64,000 nt of DNA from RGIG5579 sp045597125 (lineage in GTDB: Bacteria; Bacillota; Clostridia; Oscillospirales; SIG627), in assembly GCA_045597125.1 (NCBI GenBank), contig JAZODR010000031.1, positions 41,723 to 105,722 on the forward strand, read 5' to 3'. Shown one piece after another: positions 7,254 to 15,778 of this stretch. A model generated the notes under the pieces. The model was not told the DNA's origin and did no database searches. It saw only the letters and a program-made list of their open reading frames with translations. The stretch's first letter is position 1; every line of letters begins with the position of its first letter. The position numbers and the translations under genes are program-made.

Positions 7254-9592
7254 TTTGCCTCCAAAGCAATTTTCAACACGTCATCCACGGTTTTGCAAGG
7301 AATGAATTCTATCATTTCCAGAGCTTTGGGATCTACTTCTTCCAGATCCTTTTGGTTGTCAAAGGGGATGAGAACGGTTTTGATACCGGCGCGCAGGGCG
7401 GCATTTGCTTTTTCGCGCAGACCTCCAATGGGAAGTACCTTGCCGTGGAGGGTGATCTCGCCGGTCATGGCAACGTCGCTTCTTGCTTTTCTGCCACTGA
7501 GCAGAGAAGCCAAACAGGTTACAAGGGTAATGCCGGCACTGGGGCCGTCCTTGGGAATGGCGCCTTCAGGGAAATGGATGTGTAAATCTCGGTTTTTATA
7601 AAACTCAGGATTGCTCAGCTCCAATTCTTTTTCTCTTGCGCGGACAAGGGAGAGGGCTGCTGAGCAGGATTCCTTCATCACGTCACCCAAAGAGCCGGTC
7701 AAGGTGATCTTGCCGGTGCCGGGCAAATCCAGCGCTTCTACCTCCAGCATCTCTCCGCCTGCCAAGGTCCAAGCAAGACCGTTGACAATGCCGATTCGGG
7801 AATTTTTGGGGAGTGTTTCGGGTAAATATTTTTCTTTGCCCAGAAAATCAGGCAAATTCTTTTCCGTAACGGAAACAGCTTTTGCGCCGTCCAAAATCAG
7901 CTTTGCACTCTTTCTGCATATCTTTGCCAATTCTCGCTCCAGTTTTCTGACACCCTGCTCCCGGGTGTAAGAGCGGATAATCTTGCGCAGAGCGCCTTCG
8001 CTGATGCGGAGATTGCTTTTTTGAAGACCGTGCTCTTTTTTTTGCTTGGGCAGCAGGTGATTTTTGGCGATGGCGCATTTTTCACTTTCGGTATAGCCGT
8101 TTAAGTGAATAATTTCCATTCTGTCCAAAAGCGCTGGCGGGATGGTGGATACCTCATTGGCAGTTGCCAGAAACATACAGGAAGAAAGATCCACGGGCAA
8201 TTCTATAAAATGATCGCGGAATGCGTGATTCTGTGCGGAATCCAATACCTCCAGCAGAGCAGAGGCGGGGTCTCCGTGGGAATCACGGGTTAATTTATCA
8301 ATTTCATCCAAACAGATTAAAGGGTTCATAGATCCCGCCTGAATGAGGGCATTTACGATACGGCCGGGCATAGAACCGATGTACGTCTTTCTGTGGCCGC
8401 GGATATCAGCCTCGTCGCGAACACCGCCCAAGGAAACGCGCACATACTTTCTGCCTAAAGCTTCGGCGATAGAGGAGGCAATACTGGTTTTGCCCACACC
8501 GGGAGCACCTACCAGGCAGATAATCTGTCCCTGAACTTTGCCGCGGAGAACTCCCGCTGCAAGAAATTCCAAGATGCGTTCCTTGACTTTTTCCAGTCCG
8601 TCGTGATCCCGATCCAGTATTTTGCGCGCCTTTTCCGTATCAATTTCATCTTCGGTAAAGCTTTTCCACGGGATTTCCAGACAGGTTTCGATATAGCCGC
8701 GGATCAATGCGGATTCGGAAGAGCCGAAAGGCATATGGGGAATCTTCTTGGCTTGAAGAATCAGTTTTTCGCGGATGGCATCGGGCAGATCTGCTTTCAT
8801 GATTCTTGCCATCACATCATCTTCTTCGGGATCGCCGATGGAATCCGCACCTCCCATTCCAAGCTCCGATTGAATAACGCGCATTTGTTCGCGCAGATAC
8901 GCCTCCCGCTGCTGTTGGCCCATATGATGTTGTACTTTGCGAGAGATGCTTTGCTCGATTTTTGCGACCTGCAATTCTTCGGCCAGAATCTCTATCAAAC
9001 GCAGCGCGCGGTCCAGAGGATCGAAGATGGCAAGCAGTTCTGCTTTTTGCTCGGTTTTTCTGAGAATGTTAGTGGCGGTGTAATCTGCCAAAAAGCCGGG
9101 ATCTTCAATGCTTTGAAGGGCGGCTGTAACCTCGCCCGAAAGTTTGGGCAAAAATGAGGAAAGCTCCTCAATGCTGTGGAGCAGGCTTCTGCGATAGGCA
9201 TCTGCCTGACGGGGATTGTCTACCACAATGTCGCGGCGGAAAATCTCTGCAGTATATGCGCCGGACTCCAAACGGAAAATGTTTTGAATTTCACCGCGGG
9301 CAATTCCCTCGGTAATGATGCGGTAACTCTTGTCAGGAAGTTTGACGGACTGCTTGATGTGTGCGATGACACCCACGCGGTGCAAATCCGATGGCTCGGG
9401 ATTTTCCACACGCGCATCCTTTTGAGCGACCAAGAAAATAAAACCGTCAGCCTTCAGCGCCATTTCCACCGCGCGAACGGTAAGGGGGCGCGCCACTTCA
9501 AAACTGGTGTCAATTCCGGGGAATATAACCAGTCCGCGGAGCGCAATGACGGGCAGAGCCACACGATCGAGCTTTTCTGAAAAATAAGACAT
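7250..9592 (-). CDS. lon: ATP-dependent Lon protease
   Basis: A 780-residue cytoplasmic AAA+ serine protease that degrades misfolded and regulatory proteins. It has an N-terminal substrate-binding domain (about 1-200), a coiled region, an AAA+ module with Walker A GAPGVGKTS, Walker B ICLDEIDK and sensor residues, and a C-terminal protease domain with Ser in PKDGPSAGIT and Lys in REKANAALRAG. The frame is open up to 9637, but the ATG at 9592 gives the usual start MSYFSEKLD and has GAAAGGAT about 10 bases upstream. A -10-like TATAAT on the minus strand (9655-9660) lies 62 bases before the start; its -35 is weak. No CIRCE or CtsR-like site was seen. Confidence 0.97.
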   Translation of the reverse strand: MSYFSEKLDRVALPVIALRGLVIFPGIDTSFEVARPLTVRAVEMALKADGFIFLVAQKDARVENPEPSDLHRVGVIAHIKQSVKLPDKSYRIITEGIARGEIQNIFRLESGAYTAEIFRRDIVVDNPRQADAYRRSLLHSIEELSSFLPKLSGEVTAALQSIEDPGFLADYTATNILRKTEQKAELLAIFDPLDRALRLIEILAEELQVAKIEQSISRKVQHHMGQQQREAYLREQMRVIQSELGMGGADSIGDPEEDDVMARIMKADLPDAIREKLILQAKKIPHMPFGSSESALIRGYIETCLEIPWKSFTEDEIDTEKARKILDRDHDGLEKVKERILEFLAAGVLRGKVQGQIICLVGAPGVGKTSIASSIAEALGRKYVRVSLGGVRDEADIRGHRKTYIGSMPGRIVNALIQAGSMNPLICLDEIDKLTRDSHGDPASALLEVLDSAQNHAFRDHFIELPVDLSSCMFLATANEVSTIPPALLDRMEIIHLNGYTESEKCAIAKNHLLPKQKKEHGLQKSNLRISEGALRKIIRSYTREQGVRKLERELAKICRKSAKLILDGAKAVSVTEKNLPDFLGKEKYLPETLPKNSRIGIVNGLAWTLAGGEMLEVEALDLPGTGKITLTGSLGDVMKESCSAALSLVRAREKELELSNPEFYKNRDLHIHFPEGAIPKDGPSAGITLVTCLASLLSGRKARSDVAMTGEITLHGKVLPIGGLREKANAALRAGIKTVLIPFDNQKDLEEVDPKALEMIEFIPCKTVDDVLKIALEAK

Positions 9593-9739
9593 GTCGATAG
9601 GTATCCTTTCCAAAATGCTTGTTGCCAAAGGGTACAAAAACCCAGTATCAAGATATTATAACATAAAATTTATGAAAAGGAAATTGTTTTTTGATTTTTT
9701 TACAAAAAAATGATTCTTTTTGTGAATTTCTCTTTTCTG

Positions 9740-9768
9740 TTGTTTCGGGGTGAATTATGTGATATAAT
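9740..9768 (+). promoter_or_regulatory. Promoter upstream of the kinase-like gene
   Basis: TTGTTT (9740-9745) and TATAAT (9763-9768) with a 17-base spacer, 15 bases before a GGGAGG ribosome site. Confidence 0.75.
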
Positions 9769-9794
9769 AAATCTTGTTAATTGGGAGGTATTCT

Positions 9795-10754
9795 ATGGAC
9801 AAACAGTTTATCAAGTGGCTGGATGCTCTGCCTTATCCTGCTGTGGCTGTGCCTGCGGGACAGGGAAGGCCGCATTGTAATCGTCTTGCCCGTCGATTGC
9901 TTCCGCCACTTCCGATTCTTGGGGATGTTTTTGATTGTCCCTCCGTGGATTTCTTACGGGAAGTAAAATTGGACGGAATTACTTATCTTGTGGTAACTTT
10001 TTCCACGGAAAACGGGGATTCTGTATATTGTTTTTTCGAGCATTTTTTGCCGTTCCAAGAGGTACTTTCTCGAGCGATTGTAAGTAAGATGCAGGATTTT
10101 TTCTGGACCATTTTGAACAAAGAAGAGCATTCCGATTCTGAGAATGTGCATCTGCTGGATCAAATTGCTGCCCGCGCCTGTTCGCTGCGGATGCAAGGGG
10201 AGGATTATCTGCGGCTTTTGAATGTTAACCAGATTCTTGGCAAGGAGAGTCCCCAGACTTGCTGTCTGGGCGGTTTCTTCGGACATTTGCAAAGGGCTTT
10301 GGAGGTTCGAGGTATCCGAGTTTCCTTTCGGTTTCAAGAAGACTTGACGGTGCTTTCCGAAGGTGGGGTGCTTTCTTTTTTGGTGCTGAATTTGGTGCAT
10401 TTTGTTCGTTTGTTCGAAGGGGAGAGAAACATCTGCGTTGTGGTGACAGAGGAAGAGACGGTAATTCGTTTTTCCGTAGAATTTCCTGATGACGGTGCTA
10501 TAGCTTCATCCATTGAAGAAATGATTCGTTACAGCAAAGGGTCTGAAAAACTTTTATACACCTTGCCGCTGCTTTGCATTTTGCGCGTTTGCTTGGAAAA
10601 AGGAATCCCTTGGTCCCTTCAGCAACGGGAAGAGATGTTTTCTTTTTCGTTTCTGTTGGAAAAAGGGGAGGAAATCCCGGTATTATTCCTTTCCGATGCT
10701 ACCAAATCCGAGGTATCACGTCTTTTGCAAATGGTAAAGTTATTCTTTATGTGA
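9795..10754 (+). CDS. Unknown protein, possible degenerate histidine-kinase-like protein
   Basis: A 319-residue cytoplasmic protein without membrane segments. Residues ~95-160 look like a dimerisation helix pair (LLDQIAARACSLRMQGEDYLRLLNV is interrupted only by charged residues), and the remainder has the strand-helix rhythm of a kinase ATPase fold, with ICVVVTEEETVIRFSVEF as a likely beta hairpin. A clear phospho-acceptor His, N box and G boxes are not seen, so kinase activity is doubtful. It has its own strong promoter, and pfkA follows after 49 bases. The call is an inference from pattern only. Confidence 0.5.
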   Translation: MDKQFIKWLDALPYPAVAVPAGQGRPHCNRLARRLLPPLPILGDVFDCPSVDFLREVKLDGITYLVVTFSTENGDSVYCFFEHFLPFQEVLSRAIVSKMQDFFWTILNKEEHSDSENVHLLDQIAARACSLRMQGEDYLRLLNVNQILGKESPQTCCLGGFFGHLQRALEVRGIRVSFRFQEDLTVLSEGGVLSFLVLNLVHFVRLFEGERNICVVVTEEETVIRFSVEFPDDGAIASSIEEMIRYSKGSEKLLYTLPLLCILRVCLEKGIPWSLQQREEMFSFSFLLEKGEEIPVLFLSDATKSEVSRLLQMVKLFFM

Positions 10755-10803
10755 AAAAACGGTATGATATATAATGCTAACAAAATTACAAGGAGTGAAA
10801 TTT

Positions 10804-11784
10804 ATGGGAAATATGCAGGTTAAAAGAATTGGTGTTCTGACTTCGGGCGGTGATGCCCCTGGTATGAATGCTGCGATTCGCGCAGTGGTTCGGTCAGGTC
10901 TGTATCACGGCTTTGAAGTATTTGGTATCCAGCGCGGATACGAGGGCCTTTTGGACGGAGGTATATCGGCGATGAACAATCACTCCGTTTCCAATATTAT
11001 CAATCGTGGGGGAACTATTCTCAAAACTGCTCGCAGCAAAATATTTAACACTCCCGAGGGTGTGCAGAGAGGCAAGGCGATGATGGAAATCTTTCGTTTG
11101 GATGCCATCGTGGTCATCGGAGGTGACGGTTCTTTGCGCGGTGCTAAGGATTTGCATAGCATCGGGGTTCCTGTAATCGGTATTCCGGCGACGATTGACA
11201 ATGACGTTGGATGCAGTGACTATACCATCGGTTACGATACGGCGATGAATACCGTTAAGGAAGCTATTGACCGTATCAAGGATACGGCTTATTCCCATGA
11301 GCGTTGCAGCGTGGTGGAGGTAATGGGACGTAATGCAGGCTATATCGCCATTAATTGCGGTATTGCAGGCGGTGCTGAGGCTTGTATCATTCCTGAAAAG
11401 AAATTTGATGTGGGTGAGGATATAATCAAGCCTATTCTTTCTTGCCGCAATGCCGGTAAAAATCATTATATTGTCATCAATGCCGAGGGTGTGGGAGGAA
11501 CGATGGAGATAGCTGAAGAGATTCGCCAAAAAACAGGAATCTCTACCAATACCACCATCCTTGGGCATTTGCAGCGCGGCGGCAGCCCTACGGTTCGCGA
11601 CCGTGTGGCGGCATCCTTGATGGGAGCAAAGGCGACTCAGCTTCTTGCTCAAGGCGTATTCGGCAGAGTGATTGCAATGAACGGCGACAGCGTGGTTGAT
11701 TTTGATATTGATACGGCGCTGGATATGAAAAAAGAAATTGACGAACATTTGATTCACACCAGTAAAATTCTTTCGTTGTATTGA
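10804..11784 (+). CDS. pfkA: ATP-dependent 6-phosphofructokinase
   Basis: A 326-residue glycolytic enzyme phosphorylating fructose 6-phosphate to the 1,6-bisphosphate. It shows GVLTSGGDAPGMNAAIRA (ATP loop), GGDGSLRGA (with the Gly that marks ATP rather than PPi use), PATIDNDV with the catalytic Asp, and GHLQRGGSP in the substrate/effector region. Length equals classical allosteric bacterial PfkA. The start at 10804 is chosen over 10774 because AAGGAG (10790-10795) sits eight bases upstream. A TATAAT (10770-10775) at the end of the previous gene may give it a separate promoter, though its -35 is weak. Pyruvate kinase, often adjacent, is not here. Confidence 0.96.
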   Translation: MGNMQVKRIGVLTSGGDAPGMNAAIRAVVRSGLYHGFEVFGIQRGYEGLLDGGISAMNNHSVSNIINRGGTILKTARSKIFNTPEGVQRGKAMMEIFRLDAIVVIGGDGSLRGAKDLHSIGVPVIGIPATIDNDVGCSDYTIGYDTAMNTVKEAIDRIKDTAYSHERCSVVEVMGRNAGYIAINCGIAGGAEACIIPEKKFDVGEDIIKPILSCRNAGKNHYIVINAEGVGGTMEIAEEIRQKTGISTNTTILGHLQRGGSPTVRDRVAASLMGAKATQLLAQGVFGRVIAMNGDSVVDFDIDTALDMKKEIDEHLIHTSKILSLY

Positions 11785-11808
11785 TTTTTTTGTTTTTCTA
11801 TAAAGAAC

Positions 11809-11837
11809 TTGCTTTTTATTTCCGCCTATGTTATAAT
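11809..11837 (+). promoter_or_regulatory. Promoter of the NahK-like kinase gene
   Basis: TTGCTT (11809-11814) and TATAAT (11832-11837), spacer 17. The 83-base leader between the -10 and the start codon contains a GC-rich inverted repeat around 11861-11888. Confidence 0.75.
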
Positions 11838-11920
11838 ACAGAAGTAAAATCGCGTTATCTTGGTTGTTTGCCGCCCAGGTGGTAAAACCGAAAATTAAAT
11901 CAAGAATAGGATTTTTCAAT

Positions 11921-13036
11921 ATGAATTACGACAGCAAGAAGATCGCGTCGGTATTGACGAAGTTTGGCGTTTCGTTTGATTCTTTCCGTGTGCAGACCTT
12001 CCATAGCGGTAACATCAATTCCACGCATCGGGTGGATACCCGTTATCATGGAAAAAGCAGTAGTTTTGTTTTGCAGTGCATTAATACCTATGTGTTTACT
12101 AACCCTGTTGGGATTATGGAAAACATTGATAAGGTTACGGGGCATATCCGCAAAAAGCTGATTGCGGAGGGACAAAATCCCGAGGGAAGAGTGCTGGAAT
12201 TCCTCAAGCGCGAGGATGGAACGAACTATTATTTCGAGAATGAACAAAGCTTTTGGCGCGGATATCGCTATATTGATAATACCGTCACCTACGATCAGGC
12301 GGATGATCCCGATATTTTGCGGAATGCGGGATATTCCTTCGGCTTGTTTCAGAAGCAGCTTTGCGATTTTCCCATGGATGAACTGAATGATACCCTCCCT
12401 GATTTTCATAATACTCCTGTGCGAATGAAGCGTTTTTTTGATGCCTGTGAGAAAGATCCTGTAGGACGTCGATGTGAGATCGAAAATGAAATTGCCGTTC
12501 TGGAGGAAAACAGAGCCGTTTGGTCCAAGCTTGAGGAAGAACGTGAGTCGGGAAAACTTCCCGTGCGCGTGACCCACAACGATACCAAGTACAATAACAT
12601 TTTGATTCATAAAGATACGGGAGAAGCGGTGTGCGTGATCGATCTTGATACGGTGACACCCGGACTCTGTGCCTATGATTTTGGCGATGCGATTCGTTTT
12701 TCTGCCAATTCAGCGGTAGAGGATGAATCGGATTTGTCTTTGGTTTCTTTGGATTTGGATCTTTACCGTGCTTTTGCGGAAGGCTTTGTATCGGTATGCA
12801 AGGATTTTTGTACTCCGGCAGAACTGGATAGTTTGGCTCTGGGCGCCGTGACGATGACCTTTGAACTTGCAGGTCGTTTTCTGGAGGATTATTTGCTCGG
12901 AGATCCGTATTTTAAGACTTTACATGAGAAGCACAATTTGGAACGCGGAAGAAATCAACTTGCCCTTGCTTTGGATATGAAGGCGAAATTCGATCAAATG
13001 CAAGCGATTAATCGAAGCATTGCAGGTCTTCAATAA
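11921..13036 (+). CDS. Aminoglycoside-phosphotransferase-fold sugar kinase, NahK-like
   Basis: A 371-residue soluble kinase of the APH/choline kinase fold. The catalytic loop is VTHNDTKYNNIL (His-x-Asp with the downstream Asn) and the metal-binding motif is VIDLDTVTPG followed by YDFGDAIRF. This sequence pattern is characteristic of N-acetylhexosamine 1-kinase-like proteins, which phosphorylate GlcNAc/GalNAc at the anomeric position to feed nucleotide-sugar synthesis or salvage. No lacto-N-biose phosphorylase or transporter is nearby; instead the capsule-type genes follow after 30 bases, so it may supply a sugar phosphate for envelope polymers. The ribosome site is weak (AGG at 11908-11910). 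Confidence 0.8.
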   Translation: MNYDSKKIASVLTKFGVSFDSFRVQTFHSGNINSTHRVDTRYHGKSSSFVLQCINTYVFTNPVGIMENIDKVTGHIRKKLIAEGQNPEGRVLEFLKREDGTNYYFENEQSFWRGYRYIDNTVTYDQADDPDILRNAGYSFGLFQKQLCDFPMDELNDTLPDFHNTPVRMKRFFDACEKDPVGRRCEIENEIAVLEENRAVWSKLEEERESGKLPVRVTHNDTKYNNILIHKDTGEAVCVIDLDTVTPGLCAYDFGDAIRFSANSAVEDESDLSLVSLDLDLYRAFAEGFVSVCKDFCTPAELDSLALGAVTMTFELAGRFLEDYLLGDPYFKTLHEKHNLERGRNQLALALDMKAKFDQMQAINRSIAGLQ

Positions 13037-13066
13037 AAGAATTTTTCACGAAGAAAGGATAGAAAA

Positions 13067-13744
13067 GTGGAAATCTCATTAAAAAATATTTGGGAGTGGA
13101 TCTCAAAAGCGATTGTATTTATTTTGGTTGTTGCAATTGTTTTCGGTATCGGTGGTTTTGTTTATAACAGTTACTTTGTATCGCCTACTTATGTTGCAGG
13201 CGTGAAATTTTATGCCAGTGGTATTGAAATTTCTCCTAATCTTGGAACATCCGTTGCACCCCAGTATGTGGAATTCTTGAACGTAAACGAATTTTATGAG
13301 ATGGTGTCCAAGGATCTTTTGGCGGATACGGGGGTAGATCTTACGCCGAAAGCAATTTCGGGAATGCTGAGCTTCTCTTCCGTTGTTGAGGAGACCTCTT
13401 CTTTCTTTGTAACCGTAAGAGCATCTGATCCCAATCTTGCCTATAACGTGGCGCTTTCCGTAGCGAAAAAAGCTCCTGAACAGGTGGACAGTTTTGCTGA
13501 TGTAGGCGTTTTGGAGGTTATCGAGAATCCTTCTCTTCCTACGGGCCCTGTGGGAGCGAGCTCGTTGCGGATTGGTATGGTTGCCTTTATTCTCGGTTTT
13601 ATGGTTGCGTGTTTTGTAGTTGTAATGAAGGAGATTTTCGATAATAGCATTAAAACTCCCGATGAAATCACACAGCTTTTCGATGTTCCCGTATTTGGTA
13701 TCGTACCTGATTTTTCTTCGGACAACAAGAAGGGAGGCAAGTAA
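13067..13744 (+). CDS. Wzz/CpsC-type polysaccharide co-polymerase and tyrosine kinase adaptor
   Basis: A 225-residue inner-membrane protein with two membrane segments (about 13-37 and 163-187) bracketing an extracytoplasmic Wzz-like domain, and a proline-containing motif before the second segment (NPSLPTGPVG). Proteins of this layout (CpsC, YveK, CapA) set polymer length and activate the separate cytoplasmic tyrosine kinase CpsD, which is the next gene with no gap. The short C-terminal tail (DVPVFGIVPDF) is the likely kinase-docking end. Translation starts at GTG 13067 with AAAGGAT upstream. Confidence 0.88.
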   Translation: MEISLKNIWEWISKAIVFILVVAIVFGIGGFVYNSYFVSPTYVAGVKFYASGIEISPNLGTSVAPQYVEFLNVNEFYEMVSKDLLADTGVDLTPKAISGMLSFSSVVEETSSFFVTVRASDPNLAYNVALSVAKKAPEQVDSFADVGVLEVIENPSLPTGPVGASSLRIGMVAFILGFMVACFVVVMKEIFDNSIKTPDEITQLFDVPVFGIVPDFSSDNKKGGK

Positions 13745-14500
13745 ATGAAGCAGACTCGCTCCTACGGTGATGCCTACGGCTTTTCTGATGGCAGTTTATA
13801 TGCTGCGAAGGAGGCATATCGCACCATTCGGACCAATTTAATGTTCTCCCTGGCAAAGCCTGGTTGCAAAACCATTATATTTACCAGTTCTATTTCCGGC
13901 GAAGGAAAAACGACCACCTCTGCCAATATTGCTTTTTCTATTGCCAGAAGTGAAAAAAAGGTTCTTTTGATGGACCTTGACTTGCGCAAACCCCATATTC
14001 ATCGCATTTTGAAAAAGAGCAATACTCCCGGTGTCACCAATTATCTCAGCGGATTCAATTCTTTGGATGAGGTGATTCATAAGGATGTGTTCCCCGGGCT
14101 TGACGCAATTTGCGCGGGTACTATTTCTCCGAATCCTGCGGAGATGGTTGCCAGCGAAGGAATGCAGAATCTGATTAATTCCTTAAAGGAAAATTACGAT
14201 TATATTATTCTCGATGCTCCTCCCATTACCCTGGTTTCCGATGCCCTTTCCGTGGTTCCTGTTACCGACGGGATTGTTTTGGTCATCCGTCCCAAATATA
14301 CGGACCGCAGGGAAGTACGCCGAGCTATCGACCAGATTGAATTTGTGGGTGGTAAGATTCTGGGTGCTGTAGCCAACTGTGTTCAGCAACAGAAGGGCTC
14401 TTATAGTAAGCGCTATGGCAAATACGGCTATGGCAAATACGGCTATGGATACGGTAAGTCTGCTGAGAAATCGGAAAATCAGGAGGAGAAAGCGGAGTAA
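13745..14500 (+). CDS. CpsD/CapB family bacterial tyrosine kinase
   Basis: A 251-residue BY-kinase. Walker A is SSISGEGKTTTSAN (about 48-61), Walker A' LLMDLDLRKP (about 76-85) and Walker B IILDAPP. The C-terminal tail from ~215 is a tyrosine/glycine cluster made of repeated YGKYGYG units, holding about eight Tyr that are autophosphorylated in this family. The cycle of phosphorylation and dephosphorylation controls capsule or exopolysaccharide assembly. It begins immediately after the CpsC-like stop codon and is followed after three bases by the matching phosphatase, so this is a complete C-D-B module. Confidence 0.93.
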   Translation: MKQTRSYGDAYGFSDGSLYAAKEAYRTIRTNLMFSLAKPGCKTIIFTSSISGEGKTTTSANIAFSIARSEKKVLLMDLDLRKPHIHRILKKSNTPGVTNYLSGFNSLDEVIHKDVFPGLDAICAGTISPNPAEMVASEGMQNLINSLKENYDYIILDAPPITLVSDALSVVPVTDGIVLVIRPKYTDRREVRRAIDQIEFVGGKILGAVANCVQQQKGSYSKRYGKYGYGKYGYGYGKSAEKSENQEEKAE

Positions 14501-14503
14501 ATT

Positions 14504-15211
14504 ATGTTTTGTGATGTGCATTCCCATATCCTTTGCGGCATTGACGACGGTGCGCGTAACATTCAAGAAACGCAGGGATTCTTGAAACTTTTGCAAAAGA
14601 GCGGAATTACACATCTTGCTTTGACTCCCCATTACTATCCTTATGAAAGGTCTATTGCGTCCTTTTTGAAGCGAAGGGAGCGGGCTTTTCAGGCATTAAA
14701 AGCTCTTCCGGAAGCAAAGAAATTTGCGTTTACTCTCGGTGCTGAAGTGTATCTCGGTGAAACCTTGCTTAATAATGAGAGCTTGTTGCCTTTGTGCTAT
14801 GAAGGAACGCGTTATATGCTCACTGAGCTGGAATATACTTGCTATTTTACTGATTCCGCTCAGTATCGGTTGCTTCGATTGATTGAGGATTATGACATCA
14901 TTCCTGTTCTGGCACATATTGACCGTTATCCGTTTTTATGGAAAGATATGCGCCTTTTGGAAAAACTCAAGCGAATGGGGTGCTGTTTTCAGATGAATCT
15001 TTCTGCCTTGCAAGGCTTTTTTTCCCGACATCAAGCGATGAGACTGTATGAAAAGGGTTTCATTGATTTTCTGGGAGAGGACACGCATCAAAGAGTGTTT
15101 TCTGCCTCGGAAAAGGAGAAATTGTTTCTTCGCGTGGAAAAGTCGCATAAAAATTTTGGGCAAAAGCTTAGTGCCAAGGCGGTAGCTGAATTATTTTGCG
15201 ATAAAAAATGA
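14504..15211 (+). CDS. CpsB/YwqE-type PHP-domain tyrosine phosphatase
   Basis: A 235-residue metal-dependent phosphotyrosine phosphatase of the PHP fold. Metal ligands are visible in DVHSHILCGIDDGA at the N-terminus, LTPHYYP, GAEVYL, LAHIDRYP and the terminal GEDTHQR. It is expected to dephosphorylate the Tyr cluster of the CpsD-like kinase encoded just before it. Length matches the family. A strong terminator follows, which ends the kinase-phosphatase part of the locus. Confidence 0.93.
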   Translation: MFCDVHSHILCGIDDGARNIQETQGFLKLLQKSGITHLALTPHYYPYERSIASFLKRRERAFQALKALPEAKKFAFTLGAEVYLGETLLNNESLLPLCYEGTRYMLTELEYTCYFTDSAQYRLLRLIEDYDIIPVLAHIDRYPFLWKDMRLLEKLKRMGCCFQMNLSALQGFFSRHQAMRLYEKGFIDFLGEDTHQRVFSASEKEKLFLRVEKSHKNFGQKLSAKAVAELFCDKK

Positions 15212-15212
15212 A

Positions 15213-15239
15213 CGGTGGCGTTTCTACGCCACCGGTTTT
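15213..15239 (+). terminator. Intrinsic terminator after the cpsB-like gene
   Basis: A 9-bp stem (15213-15221 with 15226-15234) and 4-base loop followed by TTTT. Confidence 0.75.
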
Positions 15240-15268
15240 CTATATATTACTTTACGGAGGAAATTTTT

Positions 15269-15778
15269 GTGATACGTTCTTATCAAGGAAAAAAGCCCGT
15301 GGTGGCTGAAGATGTATTTGTTGCGGAGAATGCGGTTCTTATCGGTGACGTCACCTTGGAAAAGGGAGCAAATATTTGGTATAGCGCCGTGCTTCGCGGT
15401 GATGAAAATTCCATCATTATCGGTGAGAATACCAATGTTCAGGACAACGCTACCATTCATGTGGCTAAGTCAAGCCCCGTTGTTTTGGGAAAAAACGTTA
15501 CCGTGGGGCATAATGCCATCGTTCACGGATGCACCGTGGGGGATGGAACCATGATTGGCATGGGGGCTTGCGTGTTGAATGGCGCTGTCATTGGAAAAGG
15601 CTGTTTAATCGGAGCAGGCGCTTTGATCAAGGAAGGACAGATTGTTCCCGATGGAAGTCTTTGCGTGGGTGTTCCCGCAAAGGTGGTACGGGAATTGGAT
15701 GAGGCAGGAAAGGAGAAAATTCTTGCCAATGCCGCAATGTACGTTTCTCTTGGAAAGGAATATCGGGAGGAATGCTAA
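15269..15778 (+). CDS. Gamma-carbonic anhydrase family protein
   Basis: A 169-residue left-handed beta-helix protein with hexapeptide repeats from about residue 14 to 140. The three metal-binding His are in ATIHVAK and VGHNAIVHG, as in YrdA/PaaY/CaiE-type proteins. It may hydrate CO2 or act as an acyltransferase; many family members lack proven anhydrase activity. GTG at 15269 is chosen because GGAGG lies eight bases upstream. Its end overlaps the RlmA-like gene by seven bases. Confidence 0.88.
   Translation: MIRSYQGKKPVVAEDVFVAENAVLIGDVTLEKGANIWYSAVLRGDENSIIIGENTNVQDNATIHVAKSSPVVLGKNVTVGHNAIVHGCTVGDGTMIGMGACVLNGAVIGKGCLIGAGALIKEGQIVPDGSLCVGVPAKVVRELDEAGKEKILANAAMYVSLGKEYREEC

Noticed and set aside
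10804..11784. PPi-dependent phosphofructokinase
   Set aside because: The GGDGS loop keeps Gly and the PATIDND motif lacks the Lys that marks PPi-dependent enzymes, so ATP use is more likely.
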